Part shown: positions 17,790 to 25,879 of the stretch, piece after piece
How positions within the stretch are numbered: position 1 is the first letter of the stretch
How the letters are laid out: every line of letters starts with the position of its first letter
Source of the DNA: a virus
Strand: one strand, 5' to 3'
Length of the DNA stretch: 48,722 nt
IMG/VR virus record: IMGVR_UViG_3300027708_000108
Location: 1 to 48,722 of that record
Made by a program: the position numbers and the translations under genes
The notes under the pieces: generated by a model
What the model was told of the DNA's origin: nothing
Databases searched by the model: none
The model's input: only the letters and a program-made list of their open reading frames with translations

Positions 17790-20700
17790 ATGACAGGGTT
17801 CCTCATGCCGCTGCCCTCGCAGCCGCAGAAGCCGCAGAACGGAACCAGCGCCACCACGGGCCGCAAGCTGAAGGAGTACCTCCCTCCCGAGGAAGCGGAC
17901 TCAATGCTTGCCGAGCTGGGCAAGTCGGCGTGGGGAGCTGTTGACGTTCTGGGCAGGACGCTGGACTACCCCGGTGCCATTGCTCGAGGTGTGCTGGCCG
18001 GCAAGCCCACATCGGGATTCAACTGGGATTGGGACAAGCGTGTCTCTGGCGAAGAGCTGCTTGACTCCTATGGGCTGGCGTCACCGGATGCTAACCCATA
18101 CGCCAAGACGGCGGCAGGCTTCGCTGTTGAGATGCTGACCGATCCGTTGGCCTGGGCCTCGTTCGGTGCATCTGCCCTCGGCAAGGGAGGCAAGGCGGCC
18201 AAGGCGGCAGGCATCCTCGACTCAGCTCCGCTCGCAGCTCAGAAGCGAATGGGGCAGCAGGCTGTGAAAAGCACCCTCACCGGCAGCATGGCCGACAATG
18301 CCTACAACGCACTTGGCCGTGAGGGGATCGCACGATCGGATGACATGTACCGCATGCGTCCACTGATCGGCCCGCGGTACGCCCAAGCCACCACCACACT
18401 TGATGAAACGATCAAGGCATCTCCAGACCCGATTCGGGCGATGGACGATGTGATGAAGTACCTCAACAAGAGTGGCATCAACTACGATGACATCAAGCAC
18501 GAGAAGCTAGGCGGTGCCATCGGACTTGGCTTCATGTCTCCGTGGGTCACGTTCACGCCGCCTGGTAGCTTGAAGGCTCTCGACGCCTTGGATGCTGTGG
18601 GGCAAGCGACCAAGTGGTCTGCCCCGATGCGGTACGCTGCCTCGTTCGTGGATCAGCGGGTGGCCGGCCAGACGGGTGCAGCCGACCAGCTCTCTGCGAT
18701 GAAGAACTTCGGCATGCGGAAAGCCGCCGAGAAGGTGGGTCGAGAGGCGGCAGTCGATCATGCGATGAAGTTGGCCACCATCGAAGTGACGCCGCAGGCC
18801 GCCGCGATCCTCGGCACCAACACGTTGCTATCGCCGCAGGGGAATGACTTCCTGACCAGGGTGTTTGAGAACGTCCCCACCAAGACAGACCTCCAGCTCA
18901 AATCGATGCTGCCTGGTATTGAGCGTGCCTACGATTCGTGGGACGCCATCCGGAAGTTCAATGTGGATGAGGCTCGCAACCTTGGCATGCGGATCAATCC
19001 GTATGGCGATCGTTTCGGCGTCCTCTACTCGCCACGCAATGGCTCCGAGTTCGACTTCAAGGACTTCCAGCAGGGCATGAGCCGGTCGCTGTTCTCGGCC
19101 TCGAGTGCCGAGGGGTACAGCCGGCGTCCGCATCTGATCACACCAGGCGGAACGATGGATCTCCGCGAGGTGTCGATGTTGCCGAACGTCCGCGCCCACG
19201 CCCAGGCAGGCATCGATTCACCAATGGCCAACCGCCAAGTCGGCCAAGAGATTGCCGATTTCATTAACAAGAAGCATGGCTACGATGCCATCACAAGCGA
19301 CCAAGGCGAGTCGATCGCTCGCAGCATGATGCGGATCAACAAGGATCTGCCGGCCGATATCCCTGCCTTTGCACAGCATCCGATCAATGCACAGGCCCGC
19401 AACATCGTCAACCAAGAGATGGCTAGGGCCAACGCTCGATTCATCTATGACTCGCTGGCTGACGCCGCTATCAACGCCGATGCCAACTCACTGGCCGGCG
19501 GTAGGTTCCGGCCCTTGAACACCGCACTCAACGACATCGCCGGCAAGACGGGACTGCGAACCAACGCTGGCGAGGCGGCCGGCTCCGTGCAGCGAAACGT
19601 GGTGGAACGCATCGCGGCAAAAATGGGGGTAGCTCCCGATGCGGTTGACCTGTCGAAGATCGCGATCCCCGAAGCTGTGCATAGTCGGCTGACCAAGATG
19701 GCTGACTTCTACGCGCAGCCTGGATCCATCGAGGAAGTCGGCAATCTGTGGAACAAGTTCACCAGCCTTACAAAAGGCAGCCTTTTGGCTTGGCCATCGC
19801 GACATGTTCGTGACGCCTATAGCAACGTGTTCTCAATCTTCCTCGAGACAGGCAGCGCACCCGATACCTTCGCCGGCATCCAGCTCGCGAAGAAGATCAT
19901 GGCCGGCGGGTTCGATGAGGTGGCGGGCGAGGTGGCCAAGCTGCCACGGTATCAAGGCATTGCCGACAAGGCCGCGCTGAAGCAGGCCTTCATGCGGGAC
20001 ATCGGTGGTGCTGGCGTCCTGTCTACTCTCTCAACGTCTGACCTCATCACGACCTCGCGGGCCGGCGACCTCGACCAGCTCCTCCCCGGCACAACGCCCA
20101 TGCGGCGCGGCGACTTCCTCAAGGACTTGATCCCTGACGGGACTCGCAACCCTGCCCAGATGGCGAAGGACTTCTTCACCATCCGCAACGTGACCGATCA
20201 GTACAAAACACTGAACCCGATCCTCAACGCATCGCAGCGGTACGGTGATTGGAACGACAGTGTCGCGCGGCTCGGCGGTGTGATCTCTCTCATGCGTCAA
20301 GGCGTGTCGGTAGACGAAGCTGCCAAGCGGATGCGTGACGCGCTCGTGGACTACTCGAGCCTGACGCCCATCGAACGAAACACGATTCGCAATGTTTTTG
20401 TTTGGTGGGCATACAACTCCCGTATTGGCAAGTTCGCGGTGCAGTCGCTGTACAACAATCCCGGTGGCCGCTACGCCCAGACCATCCGTGGCATGAACAC
20501 GCTCCAGCGTTCGGACGAGAACCACTACGTTCCCGAGGCTCTGCGGCAGCAGCTCGGCATTCGTATCGGCAAGGGCGATGCCGTGTCCGATGCGATCCGC
20601 CGTGTGCTGGCGATTCCCGAGGACGCACAGACCGACACCTACTTGAAGGACATCGATCTCCCAGGCATCGATGTGTTGTCATTGTTCGCTCCCGGCGACA

Positions 20701-21215
20701 TAAGGGCCACGGCCGGTAACCTCGCCAACGCGATGCACCCGACCATCCGCACGCTCGCGGAGCTGGCCACCAACCAGGATCTCTTCAGCAAGCGTCCGCT
20801 TGACGAGGCCGTCGCTCCAATCGACCGGCTGTGGATGAAGATGTCTGGCTCGACCACGGGCGTGAACCCCACGCTCAAGGCGCTGATCAACAACGTGCCA
20901 GGGCCGCAGCGTCTGATCGGCTTGGCCGGCGGTCTGTCCGACCAGCGTATCCCGTGGGATCAGCGGTGGAGGAAGCAGTTCGCCAACGCCACGCTCGGCG
21001 TCAAGTTCCAAGATGTCGATCCCGACTACTGGATTCAAGAGGCCCGCCGAAAGAACGCTGACAAGATGAAGGGCTACGCCAAGCAGGGTGGGTTCTTCTT
21101 CCTGCCAAAGGACACGCGAGAGACTGCACCAGAGGAAATCAAGAAACGATTCGCCCTCGAGCAGGAGCTGGCCCGCCGGCAGCGAATGCAGGGCAAGGAG
21201 CAAAAGAAGTCGTGA
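17790..21215 (+). CDS. Giant putative ejection/internal virion protein
   Basis: 1141 residues, start fixed by GAGGAGG 4 nt upstream. Mostly helical with Ala/Gly-rich amphipathic stretches (EMLTDPLAWASFGASALGKG near residue 110). Near residues 850-895 the pattern LVDYSSLTPIERNTIRNVF, then WWAYNSRIGKFAVQ and NNPG, resembles a segment repeatedly seen near the C-terminus of very large phage polyvalent or internal proteins, where it precedes a DNA-ejection or head-core role. No transglycosylase or protease motif could be picked out. Position at the end of the virion block and size fit a T7 gp16-type ejection protein functionally. Confidence 0.6.
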   Translation: MTGFLMPLPSQPQKPQNGTSATTGRKLKEYLPPEEADSMLAELGKSAWGAVDVLGRTLDYPGAIARGVLAGKPTSGFNWDWDKRVSGEELLDSYGLASPDANPYAKTAAGFAVEMLTDPLAWASFGASALGKGGKAAKAAGILDSAPLAAQKRMGQQAVKSTLTGSMADNAYNALGREGIARSDDMYRMRPLIGPRYAQATTTLDETIKASPDPIRAMDDVMKYLNKSGINYDDIKHEKLGGAIGLGFMSPWVTFTPPGSLKALDALDAVGQATKWSAPMRYAASFVDQRVAGQTGAADQLSAMKNFGMRKAAEKVGREAAVDHAMKLATIEVTPQAAAILGTNTLLSPQGNDFLTRVFENVPTKTDLQLKSMLPGIERAYDSWDAIRKFNVDEARNLGMRINPYGDRFGVLYSPRNGSEFDFKDFQQGMSRSLFSASSAEGYSRRPHLITPGGTMDLREVSMLPNVRAHAQAGIDSPMANRQVGQEIADFINKKHGYDAITSDQGESIARSMMRINKDLPADIPAFAQHPINAQARNIVNQEMARANARFIYDSLADAAINADANSLAGGRFRPLNTALNDIAGKTGLRTNAGEAAGSVQRNVVERIAAKMGVAPDAVDLSKIAIPEAVHSRLTKMADFYAQPGSIEEVGNLWNKFTSLTKGSLLAWPSRHVRDAYSNVFSIFLETGSAPDTFAGIQLAKKIMAGGFDEVAGEVAKLPRYQGIADKAALKQAFMRDIGGAGVLSTLSTSDLITTSRAGDLDQLLPGTTPMRRGDFLKDLIPDGTRNPAQMAKDFFTIRNVTDQYKTLNPILNASQRYGDWNDSVARLGGVISLMRQGVSVDEAAKRMRDALVDYSSLTPIERNTIRNVFVWWAYNSRIGKFAVQSLYNNPGGRYAQTIRGMNTLQRSDENHYVPEALRQQLGIRIGKGDAVSDAIRRVLAIPEDAQTDTYLKDIDLPGIDVLSLFAPGDIRATAGNLANAMHPTIRTLAELATNQDLFSKRPLDEAVAPIDRLWMKMSGSTTGVNPTLKALINNVPGPQRLIGLAGGLSDQRIPWDQRWRKQFANATLGVKFQDVDPDYWIQEARRKNADKMKGYAKQGGFFFLPKDTRETAPEEIKKRFALEQELARRQRMQGKEQKKS

Positions 21216-21604
21216 CAGACATCATTCGACAGGCCCGTGCAATCTACGGCCCAGACTTCGACCGGATGATGGTCGAGGCCGGCCGCATCAAACAGGAGTA
21301 CGTTGCGGCCGGCGGCCGGCCCGAGGATGTCTATTCTCCCGAGCGTATCGATGCCCTGCATAAAGACGGCCCTGGTGCGTTGATGGGAGCATCCCAGCGC
21401 GGGGATGGATCCATCGCCGGCCCGTATGTGCCGACCGAGATGGCTCTCGCCGCGGGGCTGATTGAGCCGCGGGCTGTTCCGGCCGTGACCGAGGCCATGA
21501 ACAAGGGTGTGAACACAGTCAGCTCGGGATTCGATCCTGACATGCAAGTGGGTTTCGCGATTGGGCGTGCGCCCAACGGACAGGTCGTTCGAGTGGAGAG
21601 ATAG
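21212..21604 (+). CDS. DIIR-motif small protein
   Basis: 130 residues from GTG 21212, overlapping the previous stop by 4 nt; AAGGAG lies about 10 nt upstream. N-terminus MTDIIRQARAIYG carries the DIIR motif shared with the proteins starting at 21942 and 22145 and with the C-terminus of the 6402 product. Residues 50-125 look ordered but unfamiliar (GPYVPTEMALAAGLIEPRAV). Function unknown; probably a small virion or assembly protein. Confidence 0.5.
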   Translation: MTDIIRQARAIYGPDFDRMMVEAGRIKQEYVAAGGRPEDVYSPERIDALHKDGPGALMGASQRGDGSIAGPYVPTEMALAAGLIEPRAVPAVTEAMNKGVNTVSSGFDPDMQVGFAIGRAPNGQVVRVER

Positions 21605-21606
21605 TT

Positions 21607-21945
21607 ATGCCAAATCCTTATGACGAGATGCAACAGCCTTATGACTACGGTACGCCTTTTCAAGACTACCGTCAGAAGCAGATGGCCATGATGAGCGACA
21701 TCTTCCAGTACACGCCGAAGACACGCGAACAGAAGATGATGGATCACATCACCCAGTACACGCCGAAGCCCCGTTCGGCTGATGCGGCACAGGGTGGGCC
21801 GTACAGCAGTGACAGGCAGCGCATCCTTCGCGGCCTGATGGATGGCTACGAAAACATGGGCCAGAAGAACGCCGCCCCAAAGATGCAAGGCGGCATGGAT
21901 TCGTTTGATCCAAGCCATCCGATTTACCGTGGGGGCATGTTTTGA
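21607..21945 (+). CDS. Small protein with QYTPK tandem repeat
   Basis: 112 residues. Two adjacent similar segments, MSDIFQYTPKTREQK and MMDHITQYTPKPRSA, form a short tandem repeat near residues 35-60. Composition is rich in Met, Gln, Tyr and Asp. No domain recognised. Its stop overlaps the TTG start of the next gene, continuing the chain of coupled small genes after the giant protein. Confidence 0.45.
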   Translation: MPNPYDEMQQPYDYGTPFQDYRQKQMAMMSDIFQYTPKTREQKMMDHITQYTPKPRSADAAQGGPYSSDRQRILRGLMDGYENMGQKNAAPKMQGGMDSFDPSHPIYRGGMF

Positions 21946-22148
21946 GCGACATCATCCGCCAGCTCTCTCGAGAGTCGGAGCGTGAGGCCGCGGCCACGCA
22001 ACGCGAGATCAGCCGCATGACGCGAGCTGTGCGAGATCAGTCGTTTGCCCCCGTGGGTGGATACCGGCCGGCCAGCGTCCTTCCCACCAGCAGCGTCAAC
22101 ATCCCGGCTGGCGTGACCATCTCTGTCATTGCTCCGAGGTTCCCGTGA
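21942..22148 (+). CDS. DIIR-motif small protein (TTG start)
   Basis: 68 residues from TTG 21942, which overlaps the previous stop (TTGA) and has a G-rich stretch (GGGGG) upstream. N-terminus SDIIRQLSRESEREAAATQR is a charged helix; the C-terminal half is Pro/Val/Ser-rich. The DNA of its start (GAGCGACATCATCCG) repeats at the start of the next gene, so the two openings probably arose by duplication. Confidence 0.5.
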   Translation: MSDIIRQLSRESEREAAATQREISRMTRAVRDQSFAPVGGYRPASVLPTSSVNIPAGVTISVIAPRFP

Positions 22149-22411
22149 GCGACATCATCCGTGAGCTGGTGTGCAACCAGCCCAAGCCGACGCCCGATCA
22201 CAAGCGTTACTCGCATGTGGTCAAGGCCTGCAAGGATGGCAAGGAGAAGATCATTAGGTTTGGTGAGGCTGGCGTGGAGGGCGTTCCAGAGAATGCCGTA
22301 TCGACCAAGGATCAGAAGAAGCGAGCCGCGTACTACGCCCGCAACAACGCCGTGAACCCCAACCCCGATTTCTTCACAGCCCGATACTGGGGCCAGAGAG
22401 CGAAGTGGTAG
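22145..22411 (+). CDS. Small conserved phage protein with KACKDGKEKIIRFG motif
   Basis: 88 residues from GTG 22145. After the DIIR opening, the segment HVVKACKDGKEKIIRFGEAG, then the AYYARNN and ARYWGQRAKW elements, match a small basic protein found in many tailed phages near structural genes. Its function is not known to me. The basic charge suggests nucleic-acid or capsid interior contact. The preceding gene overlaps it by 4 nt. Confidence 0.55.
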   Translation: MSDIIRELVCNQPKPTPDHKRYSHVVKACKDGKEKIIRFGEAGVEGVPENAVSTKDQKKRAAYYARNNAVNPNPDFFTARYWGQRAKW

Positions 22412-22717
22412 ATGAACAACCCGATGCAGCGGTACAAGCGTCACATGTATGACCAAGGCACGGACATGGCCTTGGAAAACCTTGAGCAGTTCAACCAGGC
22501 CGACGCCGACTCGCAACCTCGCCTGCTCGACCATCTGCTCGATGCCCCGTCACGCAAGCCAAGCTTTATCGATGGCATCCTGCCAACTCCTAATGGGGTT
22601 CCTCCTCTGCCAATGGGCATGCCGCAGCCGGTGCCTGGGCAGAACCCACTGATGCAGATGGCGCCACCGCCGAGGCCTCCCGCGCAGCCGCGACCTAAGT
22701 CGGTGCTGAAGCGTTGA
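22412..22717 (+). CDS. Small Pro/Met-rich protein, last of the virion block
   Basis: 101 residues, beginning right after the previous stop. Residues 1-45 look helical and acidic; the rest is Pro/Met-rich (PMGMPQPVPGQNPLMQM). Its TGA stop at 22715-22717 is directly adjacent to the stop of the convergent integrase gene, the two forming TGATCA. No terminator hairpin is seen here, so transcripts may read into each other. Confidence 0.5.
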   Translation: MNNPMQRYKRHMYDQGTDMALENLEQFNQADADSQPRLLDHLLDAPSRKPSFIDGILPTPNGVPPLPMGMPQPVPGQNPLMQMAPPPRPPAQPRPKSVLKR

Positions 22718-23581
22718 TCACCTCGGCTTCCGGATTGGGGGAGGTGACATCGGTATCGCCGCCTGGGTGGCATCGAGGTAATGCCGCCTGACCAGAGATG
22801 GGTGGGAATGCTGAAGGAAGTCCGTGGCGGCTCCCGGCTGCACCTGTTCGATCGCGGTGGCGGCTGCACGGCGGAACCACTTGGTCGATCCCCCGAACCC
22901 ATGCTGGTCGAGAAACTCCCTCCACATGCGGAACGCCCTACGCCTGGGGAGGCACCACTTGAAGAGGGTGCCATCCTCACTGTGCTGGAACAACTTAGCC
23001 ACAGCTACCTGTGTCCTCTCTGACAACGCCCGCACCAGCGGCTTGCCGGTCTTGGCCGCTGTGATAGCTATGCATTCATTCCGGAAGCTGTGCTTGGTCA
23101 GGGCATGAACGTCACTGAACCGCATGCCCGAATCGTAGGCAATGCCGGCCCACGCTGGGATCACATCACACCTCCGCAGTGCCATGCGAGAGCTGATGCG
23201 AGTCTCGTCTGTCTCCGCTGCGGTAATCAGCTTGTCGAGCGAGGCCAGTTCCCACGTTACGGGAGGGGCAAAGCTAGCACGAATTTTCCGCACCCGAGCC
23301 GGATAGATCTCGGTCATCCCCTGCTCGTAGGCAAACCTCCAAAGCGTCAGCAATTCCCGGCGAATATTGTGCCTGGTCGTGGCCCCAACGTCGAGGCTCG
23401 CAAGAAACTTGTTCACTCTTTCTGGCGAGAGTTGACAGATTTCCGATAGGCCCATATCTTTCGCCCGTCTACACGTTCGCAGAAGGGACTCTGTGTATCT
23501 CGGGCTGCATTCAACAGCCGCAAGATAGCGGTCTAGTAGATCAAGGATGTTCATTATGTTGCAGAAAAGTGTTGCAACCAT
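22718..23581 (-). CDS. int: Tyrosine integrase
   Basis: 287 residues with the start at 23581 (GGGAG 7 nt upstream) rather than a longer frame opening at 23647. N-terminal SAM-like core-binding domain about 10-100, catalytic domain about 110-270. Candidate active-site residues: R154 in SGMRFSD, K177 in TAAKTGK, R237 in STKWFRR, H258 or H260 in LQHSHPS, nucleophile Y268 in RRHYLD. The usual His of H..R is Lys234 here. It lies next to the tRNA-derived core at 23792-23838, the expected arrangement for site-specific integration into a tRNA gene. The C-terminal signature reminds me of planctomycete recombinases (inference). Confidence 0.9.
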   Translation of the reverse strand: MVATLFCNIMNILDLLDRYLAAVECSPRYTESLLRTCRRAKDMGLSEICQLSPERVNKFLASLDVGATTRHNIRRELLTLWRFAYEQGMTEIYPARVRKIRASFAPPVTWELASLDKLITAAETDETRISSRMALRRCDVIPAWAGIAYDSGMRFSDVHALTKHSFRNECIAITAAKTGKPLVRALSERTQVAVAKLFQHSEDGTLFKWCLPRRRAFRMWREFLDQHGFGGSTKWFRRAAATAIEQVQPGAATDFLQHSHPSLVRRHYLDATQAAIPMSPPPIRKPR

Positions 23582-23729
23582 TTCTCGGCTCCCGGTATGG
23601 GGATCCTTCCAAGGTGTTGGTGCGATTTCGCTTCGTGCAAAATGCACGGCGAAGTACAGTCCTTGTAGGGGGACGCACTCTCAAGCTTGGCCCCTTCAAC
23701 CGGTAGCCCCCAACCCGTAGGAGAGAACC
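23582..23729. promoter_or_regulatory. Divergent int/exonuclease control region
   Basis: 148 nt between the integrase start and the exonuclease start. It carries a hairpin-capable inverted repeat at 23631-23654 (core CGTGCA-AAA-TGCACG) and a site AGGAG before the ATG at 23730. No confident sigma-70 promoter was found. Integrase arm sites or an operator could be here; unproven. Confidence 0.35.
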
Positions 23730-24671
23730 ATGCCAGCCGTCAGGGTTTCACCCCCTGACGCAACGGGAAAATCACCAGCAGCTATCGACCACCGGCTTCA
23801 TAAGCCGGGTGTCGCCGGTTCAAGTCCGGCCGCTGCTATTGATTCTGCCGATTGCGTCATCGACCACTGCCCGAACGAGGAATACCACGCTCGGCCAGAG
23901 GTCAGTGCCTCCCAGCTCAAGGAGCTGGCGCTTTCGCCGGTTGCATTCTACCGGCGGTTCATTGCGGGGGAAGCGCCCCCCAAAAGCAGCGATGCCCTCA
24001 GTTACGGGAGCCTTCTCCACACTTGGGGGGAACTCCGTGACGAGCTGTTCTGGCCGCGCGTCAGGGTTGCCGGTGCTGATGTCCTCACGGCGACCGGACA
24101 GTTTGGCAAGGCGGCCAAGGAGTGGCAGGCAACACTCCCCGCTGATGCCATTCCCCTGTCACCATCGGACTACAAAAAACTATGGGATCAGACGAGGCAA
24201 ATCCTTGCCAACTCTGCGGCCCGCGAGCTGATCGAAGAGTCGGTCGATCGTGAGTTCAACATCCGGTGGTCGTGGCATGGCCACGCCTGCCGGTGCCGCG
24301 TCGATGGTGCGACCAGTGAAGTCTTCTATGACTTCAAGACAACGAGTGATCCCGATCCCAAGTGGACGTTTCACTCGAGTGTGAAGAAGTGGCGCTACGA
24401 TCTTCAAGCGGCCTTCTATGGGTCTGCCGCGGTGGCTGCTGGATGGCCGGCCCACCCGATGGTGTTCATCATCACCAGCACCACCGAGCCGTATCTCTGT
24501 CATGTAGCGCAGCTCCCTGCTGCCCTCATGGCCAAGGGCCGAAGCCGCTGCCTCGCCCTGCTGAAGGATCTCCAGCGCCGCAAGGATTGGGATTGCTGGA
24601 CGCCGGCCGACTACGGCCGGATCAATGAGTTGTTCGTTCCTCGTTACATGCTTGAAGGGAGTGATCTGTGA
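23730..24671 (+). CDS. RecE/lambda-exo-like PD-(D/E)XK exonuclease
   Basis: 313 residues. Start ATG 23730 is fixed by AGGAG upstream and an in-frame TAG at 23715. Nuclease motifs: D in CRCRVDGAT, DFKTTSDP ((D/E)xK) and YDLQAAFYG (QxxxY) at about residues 190-235, typical of RecB/RecE-type 5'-3' exonucleases that make 3' overhangs for annealing. The next gene is an ERF annealing protein, so the pair forms a recombination system. Odd: residues 21-36 are encoded by a tRNA 3' half (HKPGVAGSSPAAA), and no ATG, GTG or TTG codon occurs in frame between it and the domain. Confidence 0.8.
   Translation: MPAVRVSPPDATGKSPAAIDHRLHKPGVAGSSPAAAIDSADCVIDHCPNEEYHARPEVSASQLKELALSPVAFYRRFIAGEAPPKSSDALSYGSLLHTWGELRDELFWPRVRVAGADVLTATGQFGKAAKEWQATLPADAIPLSPSDYKKLWDQTRQILANSAARELIEESVDREFNIRWSWHGHACRCRVDGATSEVFYDFKTTSDPDPKWTFHSSVKKWRYDLQAAFYGSAAVAAGWPAHPMVFIITSTTEPYLCHVAQLPAALMAKGRSRCLALLKDLQRRKDWDCWTPADYGRINELFVPRYMLEGSDL
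23792..23838 (+). other. Putative attP core: 3' half of a tRNA(CAU) gene
   Basis: Reads as tRNA from the anticodon stem to the discriminator base: stem CCGGC, loop TTCATAA (anticodon CAT), stem GCCGG; variable GTGTC; T-stem GCCGG, loop TTCAAGT, stem CCGGC; acceptor strand CGCTGCT and A. The D-arm is missing, so it is not a working tRNA; it is the piece an integrating element carries to restore the target tRNA. The stem is unlike initiator tRNA, so the target is elongator Met or Ile(CAU). An ATCGACCAC direct repeat flanks it (23784 and 23859). Confidence 0.8.
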
Positions 24672-25381
24672 ACATGATTGCAAAGCCGATGCGGATGACG
24701 GTGTACCGCGAGAAGTCGCCCGAAACAGCAGCGCTGTGCAAGGCGATGTGTGAGGCATCATTGAAGTTTGGGCCGCTGCACTTCGACTCGATCGGGATCG
24801 ATGACGCCGGTCGCGAGTACAGCTACGCCTCTCTGGCCGCCATCAAGAAGGCGACCAGCAGACCGTTGGCTGAAGCCGGCATCTGGATGCATGCCGACTA
24901 CGGGTTTCACGATTCGACACGCTACATCTCGGTGACCATTGAGAAGGATAACGAGTGGGTCACCAGCTACATGGACATCCCCGAGGCCACAACCCTGCGG
25001 AAGCGGAAGGGAAACATGACACAGCTCCGCAGGGCTGCGATCGAGGGGCTGCTCGACCTCGCTGCCGAGCAGGACACCGATGCCCGTGGTGTCGAGGACA
25101 CGCCGGCAGAGGTTGCTGCGGAGGTGGCCGAGTTCGCGAAGGAGCAGCTCGAAGCCTGGGCCGGCCTCAAGCAGATGGCCAGCGATGCGATCCAAGCAGC
25201 GGCCAACCAGAAGACGGTCGAGGCGAAGATCGAGAAGGTGCGTCAGAAGGTCGAGGCCGGCGAGATGAACCCCGCCGATCTGCCCGAGCTGGTGCAGCTC
25301 GCGGAGAAGCGGATCAAAACGCTCGAGGTGGCGGCGGCCAAGGCAGGCGTGAAGCCCGAGCCGGTAGGAGGTGCTAAGTGA
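24668..25381 (+). CDS. erf: ERF-family single-strand annealing protein
   Basis: 237 residues from GTG 24668 (AAGGGAG upstream; ATG 24674 is an alternative). Residues 1-150 show the ERF pattern: a lead helix with FGPLHFDS, YSYASLAAIKKATSRPLAEA, then GIWMHADYG and a conserved strand around ISVTIEKDNEWV. The C-terminal part is Ala/Glu/Lys-rich helical. ERF proteins bind single-stranded DNA and anneal complementary strands. Overlap with the exonuclease gene (GTGA) indicates coupled production of a two-component recombinase. Confidence 0.85.
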   Translation: MNMIAKPMRMTVYREKSPETAALCKAMCEASLKFGPLHFDSIGIDDAGREYSYASLAAIKKATSRPLAEAGIWMHADYGFHDSTRYISVTIEKDNEWVTSYMDIPEATTLRKRKGNMTQLRRAAIEGLLDLAAEQDTDARGVEDTPAEVAAEVAEFAKEQLEAWAGLKQMASDAIQAAANQKTVEAKIEKVRQKVEAGEMNPADLPELVQLAEKRIKTLEVAAAKAGVKPEPVGGAK

Positions 25382-25860
25382 TTGCACCCAACGAGATGCT
25401 GGCGTTGAAGCAACGGATGCTCATCGCCGCGGATGCGGCATATCGAATTGCCTCCACATCGGAGCAGTTCGTGTTGCATGACCAAGAACAGTTTGAGCTG
25501 GTGATGGGATCACTGCTCGCACTGAAGGCCGATGTTCGCAGGCTGATGGCGGAACACGACATCCTGCGCGGGATGTTCAGTGAAAAGCTTTCCGCTTTCT
25601 TCATGGAGGGTATGAGCGATGGAAGCACAGGATGTGCCGAAGCTGTGGAAGGAGTGCCACGACACGAAGATCTCGATCGTGGCGAAGAGAAACGGGATGA
25701 CACGCCAAGCTCTGATGGGCCTGTTCTGGGAGTGGAGACTCCTCGGAAACGAGCTGGACGATCCCACGCCCGAGGCAATCGCAAAGGAAACCGCCGCGCT
25801 CCGGTCAACGTGGAGCGAGGAGCAGGAGAGGAGTCGGTGGATGGGGGCCAGGACAGCTAA
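25378..25860 (+). CDS. Small helical protein, C-terminus overlapping the next gene
   Basis: 160 residues from GTG 25378, preceded by TAGGAGGTG and overlapping the ERF stop. Residues 1-78 form a convincing helical protein (MLALKQRMLIAADAAYRIAS). The C-terminal half, after FMEGMSDGS, is hydrophilic, Arg/Gly/Asp/Glu-rich and overlaps the gene at 25619 in another frame for 242 nt, so this part may be little constrained. Function unknown; position suggests a recombination or replication accessory. Confidence 0.5.
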   Translation: MIAPNEMLALKQRMLIAADAAYRIASTSEQFVLHDQEQFELVMGSLLALKADVRRLMAEHDILRGMFSEKLSAFFMEGMSDGSTGCAEAVEGVPRHEDLDRGEEKRDDTPSSDGPVLGVETPRKRAGRSHARGNRKGNRRAPVNVERGAGEESVDGGQDS

Positions 25861-25876
25861 CCCCATAGGACGCTAA
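25619..25876 (+). CDS. Small HTH-like protein
   Basis: 85 residues; start supported by GGAGG about 9 nt upstream. The segment VPKLWKECHDTKISIVAKRN, then GMTRQALMGLFWEW, looks like a helix-turn-helix. The end with TPEAIAKETAALRSTWSEEQ fits a motif seen in small bacterial and phage HTH proteins, with a charged final helix. It overlaps the upstream gene out of frame. DNA-binding is likely, and the location between ERF and helicase suggests a replication or regulatory role. Confidence 0.55.
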   Translation: MEAQDVPKLWKECHDTKISIVAKRNGMTRQALMGLFWEWRLLGNELDDPTPEAIAKETAALRSTWSEEQERSRWMGARTANPIGR

Positions 25877-25879
25877 GTC

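Noticed and set aside
23777-23838. A complete tRNA gene with AGCAGC as the 5' acceptor strand
   Set aside because: Although AGCAGC can pair with GCTGCT, only 8-9 nt separate it from the anticodon stem, so there is no D-arm. It is better read as the 3' half in an attachment site.
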